Assembly (NCBI GenBank): GCA_964036045.1
Contig: OZ038385.1
Location: forward strand, 20,860,720 to 20,924,719
Length of the DNA: 64,000 nucleotides
Direction: 5' to 3'
DNA from: Eutreptiella sp. 'Long Island Sound 2002'
Lineage: Eukaryota; Euglenozoa; Euglenophyceae; Eutreptiales; Eutreptiaceae
The position numbers and the translations under genes were made by a program. Positions within the stretch are counted from its first letter, which is position 1; every line of letters starts with the position of its first letter. The notes below the pieces were generated by a model. It made no database searches and was not told the DNA's origin. It saw nothing but the letters and a program-made list of their open reading frames with translations. Positions 1 through 10,204 of this stretch are shown in pieces.

Positions 1-3
1 GCT

Positions 4-885
4 GTGGTACACGCTTCCACCCCTCTGTGCAGGGCGTCCAACATGAGGGGTGTGCGTGGGCAGAGAACTACGGATTCATTCAAAAGATTGTTGCTTTGCA
101 TCTTCAGCCGCACTGGCAGAAACTTCACGCGCATTTGCGAGGTGCTGCCCAACGAGTACACGCCTCAATGGAAAGCGGCGCGCATTGGGCCGCATGGACA
201 TGGCAGTTTGCTTGGTGATGATGTTTGGTACGCCGTGTATCGGGACTACAGTGATCTGCCGTCGGACACCTGGAAACAAACTGCCAGATCACTGTGGCTG
301 GCCATGCTGTCTGAGAGAGGGGTGACGCCCACCACTGCAGATCAAATAAAGTTTGATGTCTTTGTCACCAGTTTGCAGGATGCGCCTGCGTGGCGAGAAC
401 AAAAGAAATTGGAAAAGGCTGGGCGTGGAGGCCAGAAGGAGGCGTCTGCCGATGCGCACGCTCTTGGTCTTGGCCCCAGCTCATTGGAGAGGCGGAAGCA
501 CACACTGGCCAGCTACCTCATGGGTCCGAATGCAGTGGGCCGGCAGCCAAGCACAGGGACACGGCGCCCCACCAGTGGTCCTGCACCTCAGCGGCGCTGC
601 AAGACACCGGGTGGCACATGCTACGCGCCAGTGCCAAAGAACTGCAGCAAGGGAATATGCACACCGCACTGCCTGAGCTTCCAAATTGCCTATGCACAGC
701 GGTTTGCAACTTGTACGCCATGCAAATACAAAAAGTCTGGAGTTCGACACAGGCACACACCACGTGCCACTGATGCAACGGAGCTCGCACCTTGGATTGG
801 GGACGTTGACTCAGCCGCAGCCGTTGACTCAGCCGCAGACGTTCTCAGCACGAGCACCGCGGACACAGGACCTGCCACCAGATAA
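4..885 (+). CDS. Hypothetical ORF, open at left edge
   Basis: A 293-codon open frame that may run off the left edge; the first codon shown is GTG, so the true start is unknown. Residues roughly 70-135 look protein-like (a stretch rich in Trp, Asp and Tyr with WYAVYRDYSDLP, then a helical segment), while the last 120 residues are Arg/Pro/Thr-rich low complexity. It overlaps the RING ORF at 686 in another frame. Between about 560 and 720 a third frame also reads plausibly, so the region may be one gene interrupted by introns or frameshifts. No family recognised. Confidence 0.3.
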   Translation: MVHASTPLCRASNMRGVRGQRTTDSFKRLLLCIFSRTGRNFTRICEVLPNEYTPQWKAARIGPHGHGSLLGDDVWYAVYRDYSDLPSDTWKQTARSLWLAMLSERGVTPTTADQIKFDVFVTSLQDAPAWREQKKLEKAGRGGQKEASADAHALGLGPSSLERRKHTLASYLMGPNAVGRQPSTGTRRPTSGPAPQRRCKTPGGTCYAPVPKNCSKGICTPHCLSFQIAYAQRFATCTPCKYKKSGVRHRHTPRATDATELAPWIGDVDSAAAVDSAADVLSTSTADTGPATR

Positions 886-1768
886 TGCGGAAGAGGAGAC
901 CGTCGAGGCCTACCTAGAGAGGCTGTTGGGTTCAGCTCCGCGGCGCAATTCCTTGCCCAGACGCCCGGGTGACACGCCATCTGAAGATGCTGATTTTGCA
1001 GAAGCGCAGACCGCAAATTTGCTTCATGACTTACAGCAACCGCCGCCAGCAGAGCGCAGACCCTCGGCGGATAGCGGCCGGTACATTGTGGAAGCCCCGA
1101 AGAAGAACTATCACTGCATTGTGTGCTATTGCTTTCTGTTGAACACTGCAGTTCTGCCTTGTGGACACACGATCTGCAAAGACTGTGCAGGGAGGATCAG
1201 CCGGTGCCCACTGGATCGTACTGTTTTCGTTGCTGCCAACACCCCCAGGAACCGCGCTGTTCAGGATGCTGTGCAAGAATTTCTGCTGTCGGAAGGGGCT
1301 CGTACTGCAGGCGCGATACTGGCAGCAGCAGGAGCTGCAATATTCTCTCCGGGATCCTCAACAAGACCACTGACAAATGCGGATGCCATGCGACAGGCCA
1401 GATTGCGAGCCTTCATGCACCTGTTGACACTGGATCCTCCTGGTGAACTAGCAGCAGAACCTCCTGGTGCAGCAGCAGCGTGTCCTGATTCACCATGCTC
1501 CCAGATACCAGCGCCAGCAGTGATTTCCAGAACGGTGGCTTCGTTGGACTCTCAGCGGTTGCGACAGCGGGAATGGAAGTGCACAACAGTGCAGCGTCGT
1601 GTGGAGCGGTCTGAGCAGCCACGTGCAGCAGCTGGAACATTGGTGCACGTCATGTTCAACGACGGCTGGTACGAAGGCCTGGCCGGCGGCGGTACTGTTG
1701 AATTCGGCGATGGAACAAGATTTCTCTGGAGCCGCATCCGCACCTGGCATGCAGCCAGCGACCACTAA
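686..1768 (+). CDS. RING-finger protein (C3HC3D type), probable E3 ubiquitin ligase
   Basis: 360 codons. Residues 144-177 form a RING finger: C144-x2-C147, C159-x-H161, C164-x2-C167, then C174-x2-D177. The eighth zinc ligand is Asp rather than Cys, as known in TRAF6-type and RBX1-type RINGs; such domains recruit ubiquitin-conjugating enzymes. Residues 1-130 are disordered-looking (Gln/Pro/Thr-rich). Residues 195-250 are Ala-rich helix. Residues 317-352 (LVHVMFNDGWYEG, then Gly-rich, then FGDGTRFLW) resemble a small beta-barrel of the Tudor/PWWP kind, an inference from pattern only. The true start may be upstream if exons join across the overlapping ORF. Whether this is a host gene or part of a mobile element cannot be told from the window. 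Confidence 0.6.
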   Translation: MPMHSGLQLVRHANTKSLEFDTGTHHVPLMQRSSHLGLGTLTQPQPLTQPQTFSARAPRTQDLPPDNAEEETVEAYLERLLGSAPRRNSLPRRPGDTPSEDADFAEAQTANLLHDLQQPPPAERRPSADSGRYIVEAPKKNYHCIVCYCFLLNTAVLPCGHTICKDCAGRISRCPLDRTVFVAANTPRNRAVQDAVQEFLLSEGARTAGAILAAAGAAIFSPGSSTRPLTNADAMRQARLRAFMHLLTLDPPGELAAEPPGAAAACPDSPCSQIPAPAVISRTVASLDSQRLRQREWKCTTVQRRVERSEQPRAAAGTLVHVMFNDGWYEGLAGGGTVEFGDGTRFLWSRIRTWHAASDH

Positions 1769-2189
1769 GGTCAGCTAAGTATACTATTTTGGTGGTATAT
1801 TTAATTATTTTTTTTGTTTATCTGTTTTTTTGTATGCACAGTGGCATGCACCATAGTGCAGCAGTATCACCATATATTTTTGTATGTCTATAACTTCTTT
1901 TGTTGTTGATTATTTATATTATCGCACAGTGGAATACACCACAGTGCAGCTTCTTCAGACACACGCATCGAATGGCCAGTCGTCTTTCTGCTCAGTGTAA
2001 TGTCGCTCTGTCTTCCCAGCTTTGTGAGTGCGCCAGTCAATGACGGAGGAAAGTAGTCGGCAGTTGGGGTTATGTGTCAAGTCCTTTTTTTTACCTTTCA
2101 GCATTGCAGGGAACAACAAAAAAGCATGCAGAGGTTCAAAAACCAGACGGTTGAACAGTTTTGAAAAAATGAACACCATATTTTGAAAA
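1769..2189. other. AT-rich non-coding stretch
   Basis: No supported gene. It contains two related segments (about 1839-1864 and 1925-1950), each pairing CACAGTGG with a nearby CA[TC]AGTGCAGC, which look like a short diverged duplication. A minus-strand ORF at 1955-2194 has no recognisable features. Confidence 0.5.
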
Positions 2190-2394
2190 AGCATTTATGT
2201 TTGTTAGGATACAAGCTGCAGTGGGTTTGAAAACGTTTCCGGATAGAAAACAATTGGAAATGGATTTTTGTTTGTTAGGATAAAAGCTGCAGTGGGTTTG
2301 AAAACGGTTTCGGAAAAAAAATAATTGGAAATGCATTTTTGTTTGTTAGGATAAAAGCTGCAGTGGGTTTGAAGACGTTTTCGAAAAGAAACCA
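2190..2394. repeat. 71-bp tandem repeat, about 3 copies
   Basis: TTTGTTAGGATA followed by AGCTGCAGTGGGTTTGAA recurs starting at 2200, 2271 and 2342, a fixed 71-bp spacing. Copies differ at a few positions. It passes directly into the pentanucleotide satellite. Confidence 0.9.
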
Positions 2395-2850
2395 AATCAC
2401 ATCACATCACATCACACCACATCACGGCAAATCAAATATGGTCACACACTTCACATCACATTAAAACACATGATATCACCACATCACACCACATCACATG
2501 AAGTCAAATCAAATATCATTGCACCAAATCACATCACATGAAATCGCATGGCATCACATGACATTCCATCACATCACATCACACCACATCACATCACATC
2601 ACGTCACGTCACGTCAGGTCACGTCACGTCACGTCACGTCACGTCATGTCACATCACATCGCATCTCATCACGTCACATCACATCACATCGCATGATGCC
2701 ACACCAAACCACACCACACGAGATCACACTACATCACATCGAATCACGTCATGTCACATTGCATCACATCACATCACATCACATTGCGAACACCACATCC
2801 TATCACCTTATAAGGCATCACATCAGATGGCATGAAGAAAGGTCAATTTG
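2395..2850. repeat. Degenerate CATCA/CGTCA pentanucleotide satellite
   Basis: About 450 bp built from ACATC/ACGTC pentamers. The centre (about 2600-2650) is a run of CGTCA, the outer parts CATCA, the pattern expected if CGTCA decays to CATCA by CpG deamination. Open frames through it encode only His/Ser/Thr repeats and are not credible genes. Confidence 0.95.
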
Positions 2851-2940
2851 CATTGGTTCATACAAGGTCAGATCACATAAGGTCCGCACACCTGCAAGGC
2901 ACCGCCTGTTTATGAGAGCTTTACCAATAACTGAAACTCC

Positions 2941-2970
2941 AGGTTAGGATTACGGTTAGGGTTAGGGTCA
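2941..2970. repeat. Short telomere-like TTAGGG tract
   Basis: GGTTAGGATTACGGTTAGGG followed by TTAGGG. Two perfect and two imperfect units only. A second such tract, also in the same orientation, lies at 5504-5519. Confidence 0.5.
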
Positions 2971-3037
2971 CCGAGCTGGTGGAACCAGTCTTGGTTTTAT
3001 AACCCTTTTTAGGGTCTAGGGTGGACCTACCAGGTTT

Positions 3038-3102
3038 AGCAAGCAAGCAGCAAGCAGCAAGCAAGCAGCAAGCAGCAAGCAGCAAGCAGCAAGCAGCACG
3101 CG
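3038..3102. repeat. AGCA/AGC microsatellite
   Basis: Alternating AGCAAGC and AGCAGC units over about 65 bp. Confidence 0.9.
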
Positions 3103-3443
3103 CGAAATGGGCCAAAATCAGAACTCCGTCGTGGTGCTTTGGATTCCAGTGAAATTTCGGTGGATGATACCTATGGGTGTGAAGTACAATCACACAAAGG
3201 TTGAGCAGGAAACTCAACGGTGGCGGCCGGGAACGGGATTCGCAAGTGGCAGACCTCAGTTTCAAAAACTGCAGTTCACGGCCCAAAACAGCCATTTTTG
3301 GGCCGAAAAAGCCCCGGAACGCATTCAAAACGGCCAAACGAAGGGAAACGATGGGTACACTACACGTGCGGCTTTACTTCCCCGTGTCAACGAGCCCTTT
3401 GCGGCCCTCTAACTCCATGATATGTCCCGGAAACGGCCCAAAA

Positions 3444-3994
3444 AGGCCCCCATAAGGTCCAAATGCCGACAGCCACAAACCAAGAATAGGCCATATCTTG
3501 GGCTACATGGCTCAAAACGCGATTCCGAGGGCACCTACTCCACCCGCAACCCGCCACTTTTTGTGGTTTCCACCCCTTAGAATTGCCCAAACGGACGCCT
3601 AGACCCCCATACCTAGGCCCACTAGGCTGCGGCAAGCTGCAAGCTCAAGCCCAAACAGGTGGGTGCCCAAATGGGTCAACAGGGTCCAGTAGGGGCAAAA
3701 AGATGACTTTTCTCAAAAATGATCCTAGACCATGTGCGACGCTAAAACAAGTGTTTTTGGACCGTTTTGAGCTTGTGGTGGCCCATTTTGGTACTCCGAA
3801 AATCCCAAAATGCCTTGAAACTGGGCTGTTTTGGGACCAAAAATGGGTCAAAAATGGGTCAAAAACGCATTTTTCCAGACCTCATCCTAGACCATTTGGG
3901 GTGCACAAACGGGTGAAATAGGCCCATTTTGAGCCCATTTTGGGGGCATTTTGGCCCCTCAGAAGTCCAAAAAGCCTTGAACGTGGGCCTTGTG
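3444..3994 (+). repeat. 0.55-kb direct repeat, copy 1
   Basis: Nearly identical (by eye about 2% different) to 4821-5371. It is non-coding, rich in CAAAAATGGG and GGCCC words and ends GTGGGCCTTGTGG. The two copies flank an unrelated 0.83-kb segment, a layout like a long target duplication. Similar A-rich/ATGG-type text recurs near 58060-58680. Confidence 0.9.
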
Positions 3995-4820
3995 GCACCC
4001 CGTAATGCGTGAAACAAGGAACATGCAACACTTGACAGGCACACAATAGCCGGATAGAGACATCAATTTTTTGGTACAGGTATGTGGCAGGAAGTACAAT
4101 GCATTGTACATATGCATTGATTTGCTCATAACAAGAGAAAGAGGAACGGGATCGCGGTGAAGCGAAAGCCGAGCGCAGACGTCAACACGAAGCTTGGGGA
4201 GCACATTCATTCCGAGTGGAGTACGGGGTTAGGTTGCTCGCTTCAAGGTTAGGATGAACGTGGTCCAAAACAACACAACGTATGCAGTAAGCTAAGGGCG
4301 ACGTGGGGGGCAGGAAAAAAAATTCACGCGAATTTTTTTCCAACTCACGTGGCACAAATCAATGGGATATGGCGGAATGGCACAAAGCGAAATTCAAAAT
4401 ACGGTCAAAAAGGTACCGGCCACGTCGGGCATTGATTGATTGCGGTGAAATGGACAGGCACATTGGAGGTAATTGATGGGATCGCGATGAAGCGAAAGCC
4501 AAATACCAAAACATTCAAAGTTAGGACGTTGGATAGAGGATCAACCTCTAGTTGCTCGGATTAGGGCGAATTTTTTTGGTGACATGGTCGTCTTCACAAG
4601 GCGTGGCACTACCAGTGTCCCAAGATCGCAAGGAGATACTAAAGCGAGGCCAAATTGGAAGGCTGTGCTTTTTAGATGCGTCAAAAGCATAAATACCACA
4701 ATGCTTGATGTAGATTGCGGAGTTGTCCCATTGTAAGGGAATAGGGTCACCAAAGTGAATAAGACAAGTGTGCTTCGTGACAAAGCAATCGTCATCAACG
4801 TGCGGACGCGCAGCTGCTGA
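3995..4820. other. Segment between the 0.55-kb repeats
   Basis: Unrelated to its flanks. GGGATCGCGRTGAAGCGAAAGCC-type words occur at about 4148 and 4480. On the minus strand about 4550-4800 has a protein-like open frame (112 codons within 4548-4910) with no family recognised. No terminal repeats or tail were found. Confidence 0.5.
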
Positions 4821-5371
4821 AGGCCCCAAAAGGTCCAAATGCCGACAGCCACAAACCAAGAATAGGCCATATCTTGGGCTACATGGCTCAAAACGCGATT
4901 CCGAGGGCACCTACATCACCCGCAACCCGCCACTTTTTGTGGTTTCCACCCCTTAGAATTGCCCAAACGGACGCCTAGACCCCCATACCTAGGCCCACTA
5001 GGCTGCGGCAAGCTGCAAGCTCAAGCCCAAAAAGGTGGGTGCCCAAATGGGTCAACAGGGTCCCGTAGGGGCAAAAAGATGACTTTTCTCAAAAATGATC
5101 CTAGACCATGTGCGACGCTAAAACAAGTGTTTTTGGACCGTTTTGAGCTTGTGGTGGCCCATTTTGGTACTCCGAAAATCCCAAAATGCCTTGAAACTGG
5201 GCTGTTTTGGGACCAAAAATGGGTCAAAAATGGGTCAAAAACGCATTTTTCCAGACCTCATCCTAGACCATTTGGGGTGCACAAAAGGGTGGAATGAGCC
5301 CGTTTTGAGCCCATTTTTGGGGTATTTTGGCCCCTCAGAAGTCCAAAAAGCCTTGAAAGTGGGCCTCGTGG
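4821..5371 (+). repeat. 0.55-kb direct repeat, copy 2
   Basis: Second copy of 3444-3994. Differences are scattered substitutions concentrated in the last 80 bp. Confidence 0.9.
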
Positions 5372-5503
5372 TGATGGGGTTCACTTGCAAGCCGATTCCA
5401 CTTTGTCAAGAGCCATCAATGTGTGAATCATTCTTGATGTCCCTCACCAGTCATAGCTGATGTTCCCTCTCCCACCAGCTCGGTCCCAATATTCAGTCTT
5501 GAT

Positions 5504-5706
5504 TAGGGTTAGGGTTAGCGTTTCGCTTACTGGCATACGGCAGGATACGGCAGGGAAAGCAGGATACGGCAGTATCCGGCAGATACTGCAGGATATGGCA
5601 GGATACAGCAGGATACGGCAGGATACGGCAGGATACGGCAGGATACGGCAGGATACGGCAGGATACGGCAGGATACGGCAGGATACGGCAGGATACGGCA
5701 GGATAC
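5504..5706. repeat. TTAGGG tract and GGATACGGCA decamer satellite
   Basis: ATTAGGGTTAGGGTTAG at 5504-5519 is followed by a tandem array of the decamer GGATACGGCA from 5533 to about 5706. The left third is degenerate, the right ten or so units almost perfect. The array ends at the point where the element C integrase frame stops. Confidence 0.95.
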
Positions 5707-5727
5707 GCGTATTACAGGAATACGGTC

Positions 5728-7225
5728 ATATTAGGGAAACCCAAATCCCCAACAGGGCTCTTGAGGTCCTCAGGAAAGGGGGTTTTGAAGAACCAAGCAG
5801 GTCGTCCTCCATGAAACAGCTCGCGGGGGGTGAAACCCGTAGAAGAGCTTCTCTGAGAGTTCATGGTCAGCACTGCCCAGGGCACTAGGCGTACCCAGTC
5901 TTTCGTACGTTCGTGTTTCATCAGGATTCTCAGGTTCTATTCCACCACACGGTTTTTTCTCTCAAAAAGAGGGTTAAACGTGTGGTTGTAGGGCACACCT
6001 GTGGTTACCTCAACGTTGAGGGCATTCAGCATTCTTTTGTACCATCCAGTGTCACTGCGGATGCGTATATCCTCATCAGAGTGCACCTGCTTAGGTGCTC
6101 CATCGGGTTCGAACCATTGTTCGACCAACATTTTCACAGTCTGCTCACCTGTGATTTTCTTATTGCAAGGGAACACACGGGTTAAGCGAGACAGGCCACA
6201 GGTGACCACTAGGCAACTATCATAGCCGCCGAAGCGAGGTAGGCCGTGGATGAAATCAACATAGAGAAGAGAGTTAGTACAATAGGGTATGGGTAAGCTG
6301 GAAATCAGTCCCCTATCCCTACTGTCGCTCTGCTTGCTGGCATGACAGCCACAAGCATCCACAATGGTCTGCATACGAGACCTCAGTTCAGTCAGGGTTA
6401 GACTAGAGTAGAAACACTCACGGAAGAAGTCCACTGAGCGATTAGCGCCAGTGTGACCTGAGCTGAGATGGGACCACTGTAGGCACCCATCAAGCCGTGC
6501 CTCAGGCACGACAATACGGTCCTCGTAGAAGAGGTACTGGTTGTTTTTATACCACTGGTGCCCGTCAATGACACGGGGTTCGAGTCCAGTGCTGAGCGCC
6601 TGGAGAATTTCTTTATACTCTGACTGATAGTCAGTTAGGCTCCAACCCTCGAGGATTCCAGCAGTCCGCATGGAAAGGTCAAGCTGGACATCCATACGCT
6701 GGAAAGCCTCTTTAGCGAGTGCCTCAGAGCTCTCACCAATAAGCGCATTGAAGTTATTGCACGATATATAGTCAGACAGATCAATTTAGATCAAGGGATA
6801 TGATGGACTGTCAGCCTGAACTGGCTCAGGTAAGTCCACCACCGCTTTAGTTTCGCTTTCTCCGGTGGTGGGCCCTTCTGAAAAGACTTCACTGGTTCCT
6901 GGTCACAGAACCAGACAATAGGATTAGATCCCAATAGTCATTACTGTGATGAGAGCACCAACATACCGGCCAGGAGTTCCTGGTCGTAGGTGCTGTAATT
7001 GGAACGCGCTGGGTTCCGTTTCCAGTTCCAGTGTCCCAGTGGCACAAGCCGCCACTCACTGGTAGGATAGTCATGCTTCAAGGAGCCACCACGGTTCAGT
7101 CCGCTAGTACGATAATGGCAGTGGGTTAGTTCAGCTGGGTTAAGCTCCTGCCATTGGTAGATCGTTCCAACCCCCCTACATCACTGGCATCAGTGATCAG
7201 GACTATCTCGCCCTTAGGGCGGGGT
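5728..7225 (-). pseudogene. Element C (Ty3/gypsy) RNase H-integrase remnant, left copy
   Basis: Read right to left. RNase H comes first: the LITDASDVGG motif near 7195-7165, then YDQELLAGML near 6990. Next is an integrase. Its zinc-binding region has the GHTGANRS-type segment and a later Cys pair; core D1 is in LYVDF, D2 in VHSDED, and the Glu in FERKNR. The main frame (6695-5937, 252 codons) continues in another frame from 5921 to 5728, so there is a frameshift near 5930, and stops break the RNase H part. The C-terminal end is lost at the decamer satellite. The reverse transcriptase is not adjacent: element D interrupts C at 7225/60337. Inactive copy. Confidence 0.85.
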
Positions 7226-7804
7226 TGTACCAGACTTGAGCACAGAAGCATAAGAGCTGCAGAAATTTGCAGAAATTTCTGCTGATGATCGAGCATTGGC
7301 CTCGGCGCAACCAGCGCAATCGTCGCCCGTGCCAGAAATTCAGGATCTATGGACGTCGACATTTTCAGAGTTTTGGGATATGAAATTACAATTTTCAGCT
7401 CGATCCACATCCAATGAATCCAAAATGAGCCGATTTGGAGCAGTTTTCAGCTCAGCCCAAAATGGGATTGTAAAAGTATATTCCATCATTTTGGATATGC
7501 GAATGATTGATGTTTTGCCATGCTTGTGCTCTGGTCTCCCCGATCTTCCTCAAATCTGTCCGATTCTTGAGAGATTGGTATGTATTACCTCATTCATGGG
7601 CAACATTCATGGTTATAGGTAATGATCATGGGTAAAGGTTTGAAGAGATGTCACCATGAATTTTCGAGAGTGAGATGTAATCAGAATTTGATGAAGGTTC
7701 AGGGTAGGAGACATCTTCGCACTTAACCAAATCCTCAAGAGAGCACTCTCCCATGTTTGGTTCACAGACTTGAGCCGGCCCAAAAGTGTGTATTTCTGCA
7801 ATTG
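5807..7804. repeat. Target duplication 1, left copy (about 2.0 kb)
   Basis: Matches 17162-19147 throughout, with about 1% substitutions and an 11-bp length difference near 6850. It spans the C integrase/RNase H and the first 579 bp of the D LTR. The GC-rich element 7805-17161 lies exactly between the copies. Outside the copies both edges continue naturally: the integrase frame runs left past 5807, and the D LTR runs right past 19147. Confidence 0.9.
7226..7804 (+). repeat. Element D 5' LTR, left partial copy
   Basis: Starts TGTACCAG and matches the first part of the LTRs at 18569 and 59522. It is cut at 7804 by the GC-rich insertion. The 5 bp before it read GGGGT. Confidence 0.9.
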
Positions 7805-8448
7805 CAGGAGAGGGCATGGAGGCGGATCAGGGCGGAGGCAGCGAGGCTGGCGGACAGGGACAGGGAGGTGGCGGCGCGGGAGCGCAGGGTGCGGGAGGAG
7901 GAGGAGGCGGTGGCCCGGGGGGCCCACCGGGTCCTCCCGGATCCGGAAGGGGACACCCCCTCCACGGAGGTGGAGGGGCGGTCGCCGTCAGGGAAAAGGG
8001 CCAGGGAGGAGGACGAGGAGGCACTGGAGGAAAGGGGGAAGCGGCGCAGGGGGGAGGAGCGAGGGGCAGGGGAGGCAGAGGGGGCACCGCGGCCGGCCAG
8101 CCCCGGTCCGGAGCCGACGCCAACGGACTGGGGCTCGGAGTCCCCGCCGCCGCGGCAGTATGCGCCGCCGCCGGTGCGGAGGTGACCCGGGACGGTCGCG
8201 GGCTGGAAGGAGGGGGAGTGTCGGAGCTGGCCCGCTACGTGAAGTGGGCGGGGAAGACGAGGGGAAGGCGGGAGAAGAGGGCGCCCCGCCCCTTCAGTGA
8301 CCTGGTCGGCAGGGCGGGGAGGCCCAGGGAAAGGGGGCCGGAGATGGATGAGGGGCGGTGGAGGAGGATGCTGGGAGCGGCGCTCCCGGGGATGCGCCTG
8401 GACTGTCCCCAGGAGAAGGGGAAGAAGCCCAGGGTTCAGATGCTGTGA
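7805..8448 (+). pseudogene. GC1a ORF1, C-terminal part
   Basis: Two overlapping frames. The first (to 8185) gives a charged coiled-coil-like segment (AADRDREV-style heptads, RAREEDEEALEE) and a Pro-rich end. The second (to 8448) carries a domain with SELARYVKWAG and, about 40 residues on, WRRMLGAALPG. This matches the C-terminal domain of the GC2 ORF1 (RRWVKWAGG then AAWEALLRDAV) and GC1b (AAWEAMLADAL). A frameshift near 8160-8200 separates the parts. Its role is unknown; by position and composition it would be a nucleic-acid-binding ORF1-type protein. Confidence 0.55.
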
Positions 8449-9654
8449 GAGCTATTGCAGCGGGAGGGGCGGTACGGTGGCGACGCGTAAGGCCGGGCAG
8501 GAGCAGGAACGGGAAGCGCTAGGGGCAGGGGGCCAGGGGCGTGCGGAGGGACGGGCAGATGGGATGCGGGGAAGCGGACGCGGGGGGTCCGCGGAGATGG
8601 AGGAGGGTGAGGAGGGGATGTGACAGACACGAGGAGAGGAGGAGGGGAGCGGAGAGGTGCAGGTGCGCAGGGGAGGGCAGGGACATGGCTGAAAGTGGAG
8701 GGGGATGTGGTGATGGCGGACGCGGACGAGAACCCCGAGCGGAGAGCACAGGACCAGCGGCGGGGGAGAGGGGAGATGGGGCGGCGGAGTAAGGGGGCGC
8801 AGGCGAGTGAGGAGGAAGCAACCAGGCAGTGGGACGCGAGACGTATCGTGGGTACGGCGAGCAGTGTGGGGCAGAACGAGAAGCAGACAGGAAGCAGTAT
8901 CGGAATGTGGTACAGTGACGGAGCAGAGAGCAAGGTCGTGACTGGCGAGAACGGCCGGCGAAGGCATGGAGCAGCGCTGTGCCCTTCGGGTGCAGCACGG
9001 TGCCAGGGCTCTGACTTGCAGGAGAGGCGAACGGGCAGACGCATCCAATATTCCGACAAGTTGGTGCCAGGGTCTTGGCTGATGGTGTGATCGGAGAGAT
9101 TGCTGGGATGGGCTGGTGGCATTGCAGGTGTACTCGAGTGCGGTGCAGTGGAGCCACGTCTCGGTGGCGCCCCTGTGGACTGGCAGCCGGAGTGTGCGGG
9201 CTATCCGCCAACGTGGTACATGGCGGCAAAGCTCTCTGCATGACAGGATGGTGCTGCATTGAAAACATTGGACTTACGTGCGCCCTGCTCTGAGGGGTTG
9301 ACCACGCCAGGCCTTGGTGGCCACCGGCGCCATGGGACACCTGCCAGGTGCAACGGAGTGCGAACCTTTGTCTATGGGGCTGGGCTCCACAGCGCAAATG
9401 CAGCGACGGGAATTCGACAAGCCTCTCCCTGACGCTCTCTCTGTGTTCCTTCGGCACATGCGGTGGCTCATGGTTGGTAGGAAACCAACGGCCATGCCAG
9501 ACCTCGGGCAGGGCGACAGTCCAGTCCACAGATACACCCCCAGCCCCCCCCCCACACAGGGCACCAGGGAACCAGGATGGGGTGAGAGGCGGGGACCGAG
9601 GGAGCACTAGGGGGGGGGAGACCCCAGGGGAAAGGGTAGCGGCGAGGGGGAGGG
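8304..9654. repeat. Target duplication 2, left copy (about 1.35 kb)
   Basis: Matches 13589-14931 closely. It lies inside GC1a and covers the last bases of its ORF1 and its 3' non-coding region. The minus-strand element GC1b sits exactly between the copies. Open frames here on both strands are GC-driven and not supported as genes. Confidence 0.9.
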
Positions 9655-9664
9655 GCAGGGGTAG

Positions 9665-9677
9665 AGGTAGGTAGGTA
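9665..9677 (-). repeat. (ACCT)n tail of GC1b
   Basis: The plus strand reads AGGTAGGTAGGTA; on the element strand this is TACCTACCTACCT close to the 3' junction at 9655. Same tail unit as GC2. Confidence 0.75.
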
Positions 9678-10204
9678 TCTTCGAGAGCTCGGGATGCCTC
9701 CTTTGACATTGCAAGAAGAAGGTCTTACCAAGGGGATGTCCTGTTCCTCCCACTGCCCTATGTCAGGTGCCTCTTGAGCCGCTCCCGCATGTGCTTGGGG
9801 AGCCACCCGGTCCATGTGTCCCAGGTGGGAGGGTGTCCCCACATGTGTCCATGGGTATAGCCACATGCCCCCGCCTTTGGGCGGCAGCTCTGGGGGCTGC
9901 CCAGCCGTGTGGAGTATCTCTCACCACAAGGGGTATTGCTCCCGCTAGTCTACGGTACGACCGCCTCACCCTTGTGACTTGAGTTGCGGGGCCACTCTGC
10001 TTGGCAGGCGACCCCCTACTGGACTGTGTACCGGCTCGCCTGTCACCGGTTGCTTCCATGGCTCCGTGTGATGTTTGCCATGGTCCCCGATGCAGCCTGG
10101 CTGGGCTCGGACCAGAGGCCTTGGAGTACCGCTCCTGCCACTTGCCCGGTGGGTCGGCTGGGTCGCCCCAGTGCGTCCGACCCATGGGGTGTTGGTTCTT
10201 TCCT

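Noticed and set aside
1955-2194. 79-codon minus-strand ORF
   Set aside because: Starts in the 71-bp tandem repeat and shows no recognisable features.
2498-2947. His/Ser/Thr-rich ORF
   Set aside because: Pure translation of the CATCA-type satellite.
2395-5706. CRISPR-like arrays
   Set aside because: The repeats are contiguous satellites without unique spacers, and the DNA is eukaryotic.
7827-8123. Minus-strand Pro-rich ORFs in the GC-rich blocks (also 8436-9709, 12364-13308, 13721-14841 and 46119-47885)
   Set aside because: Very high GC removes stop codons in all frames. These frames show only simple Pro/Gly/Arg/Cys composition and no conserved segment shared between family members, unlike the ORF1 frames.
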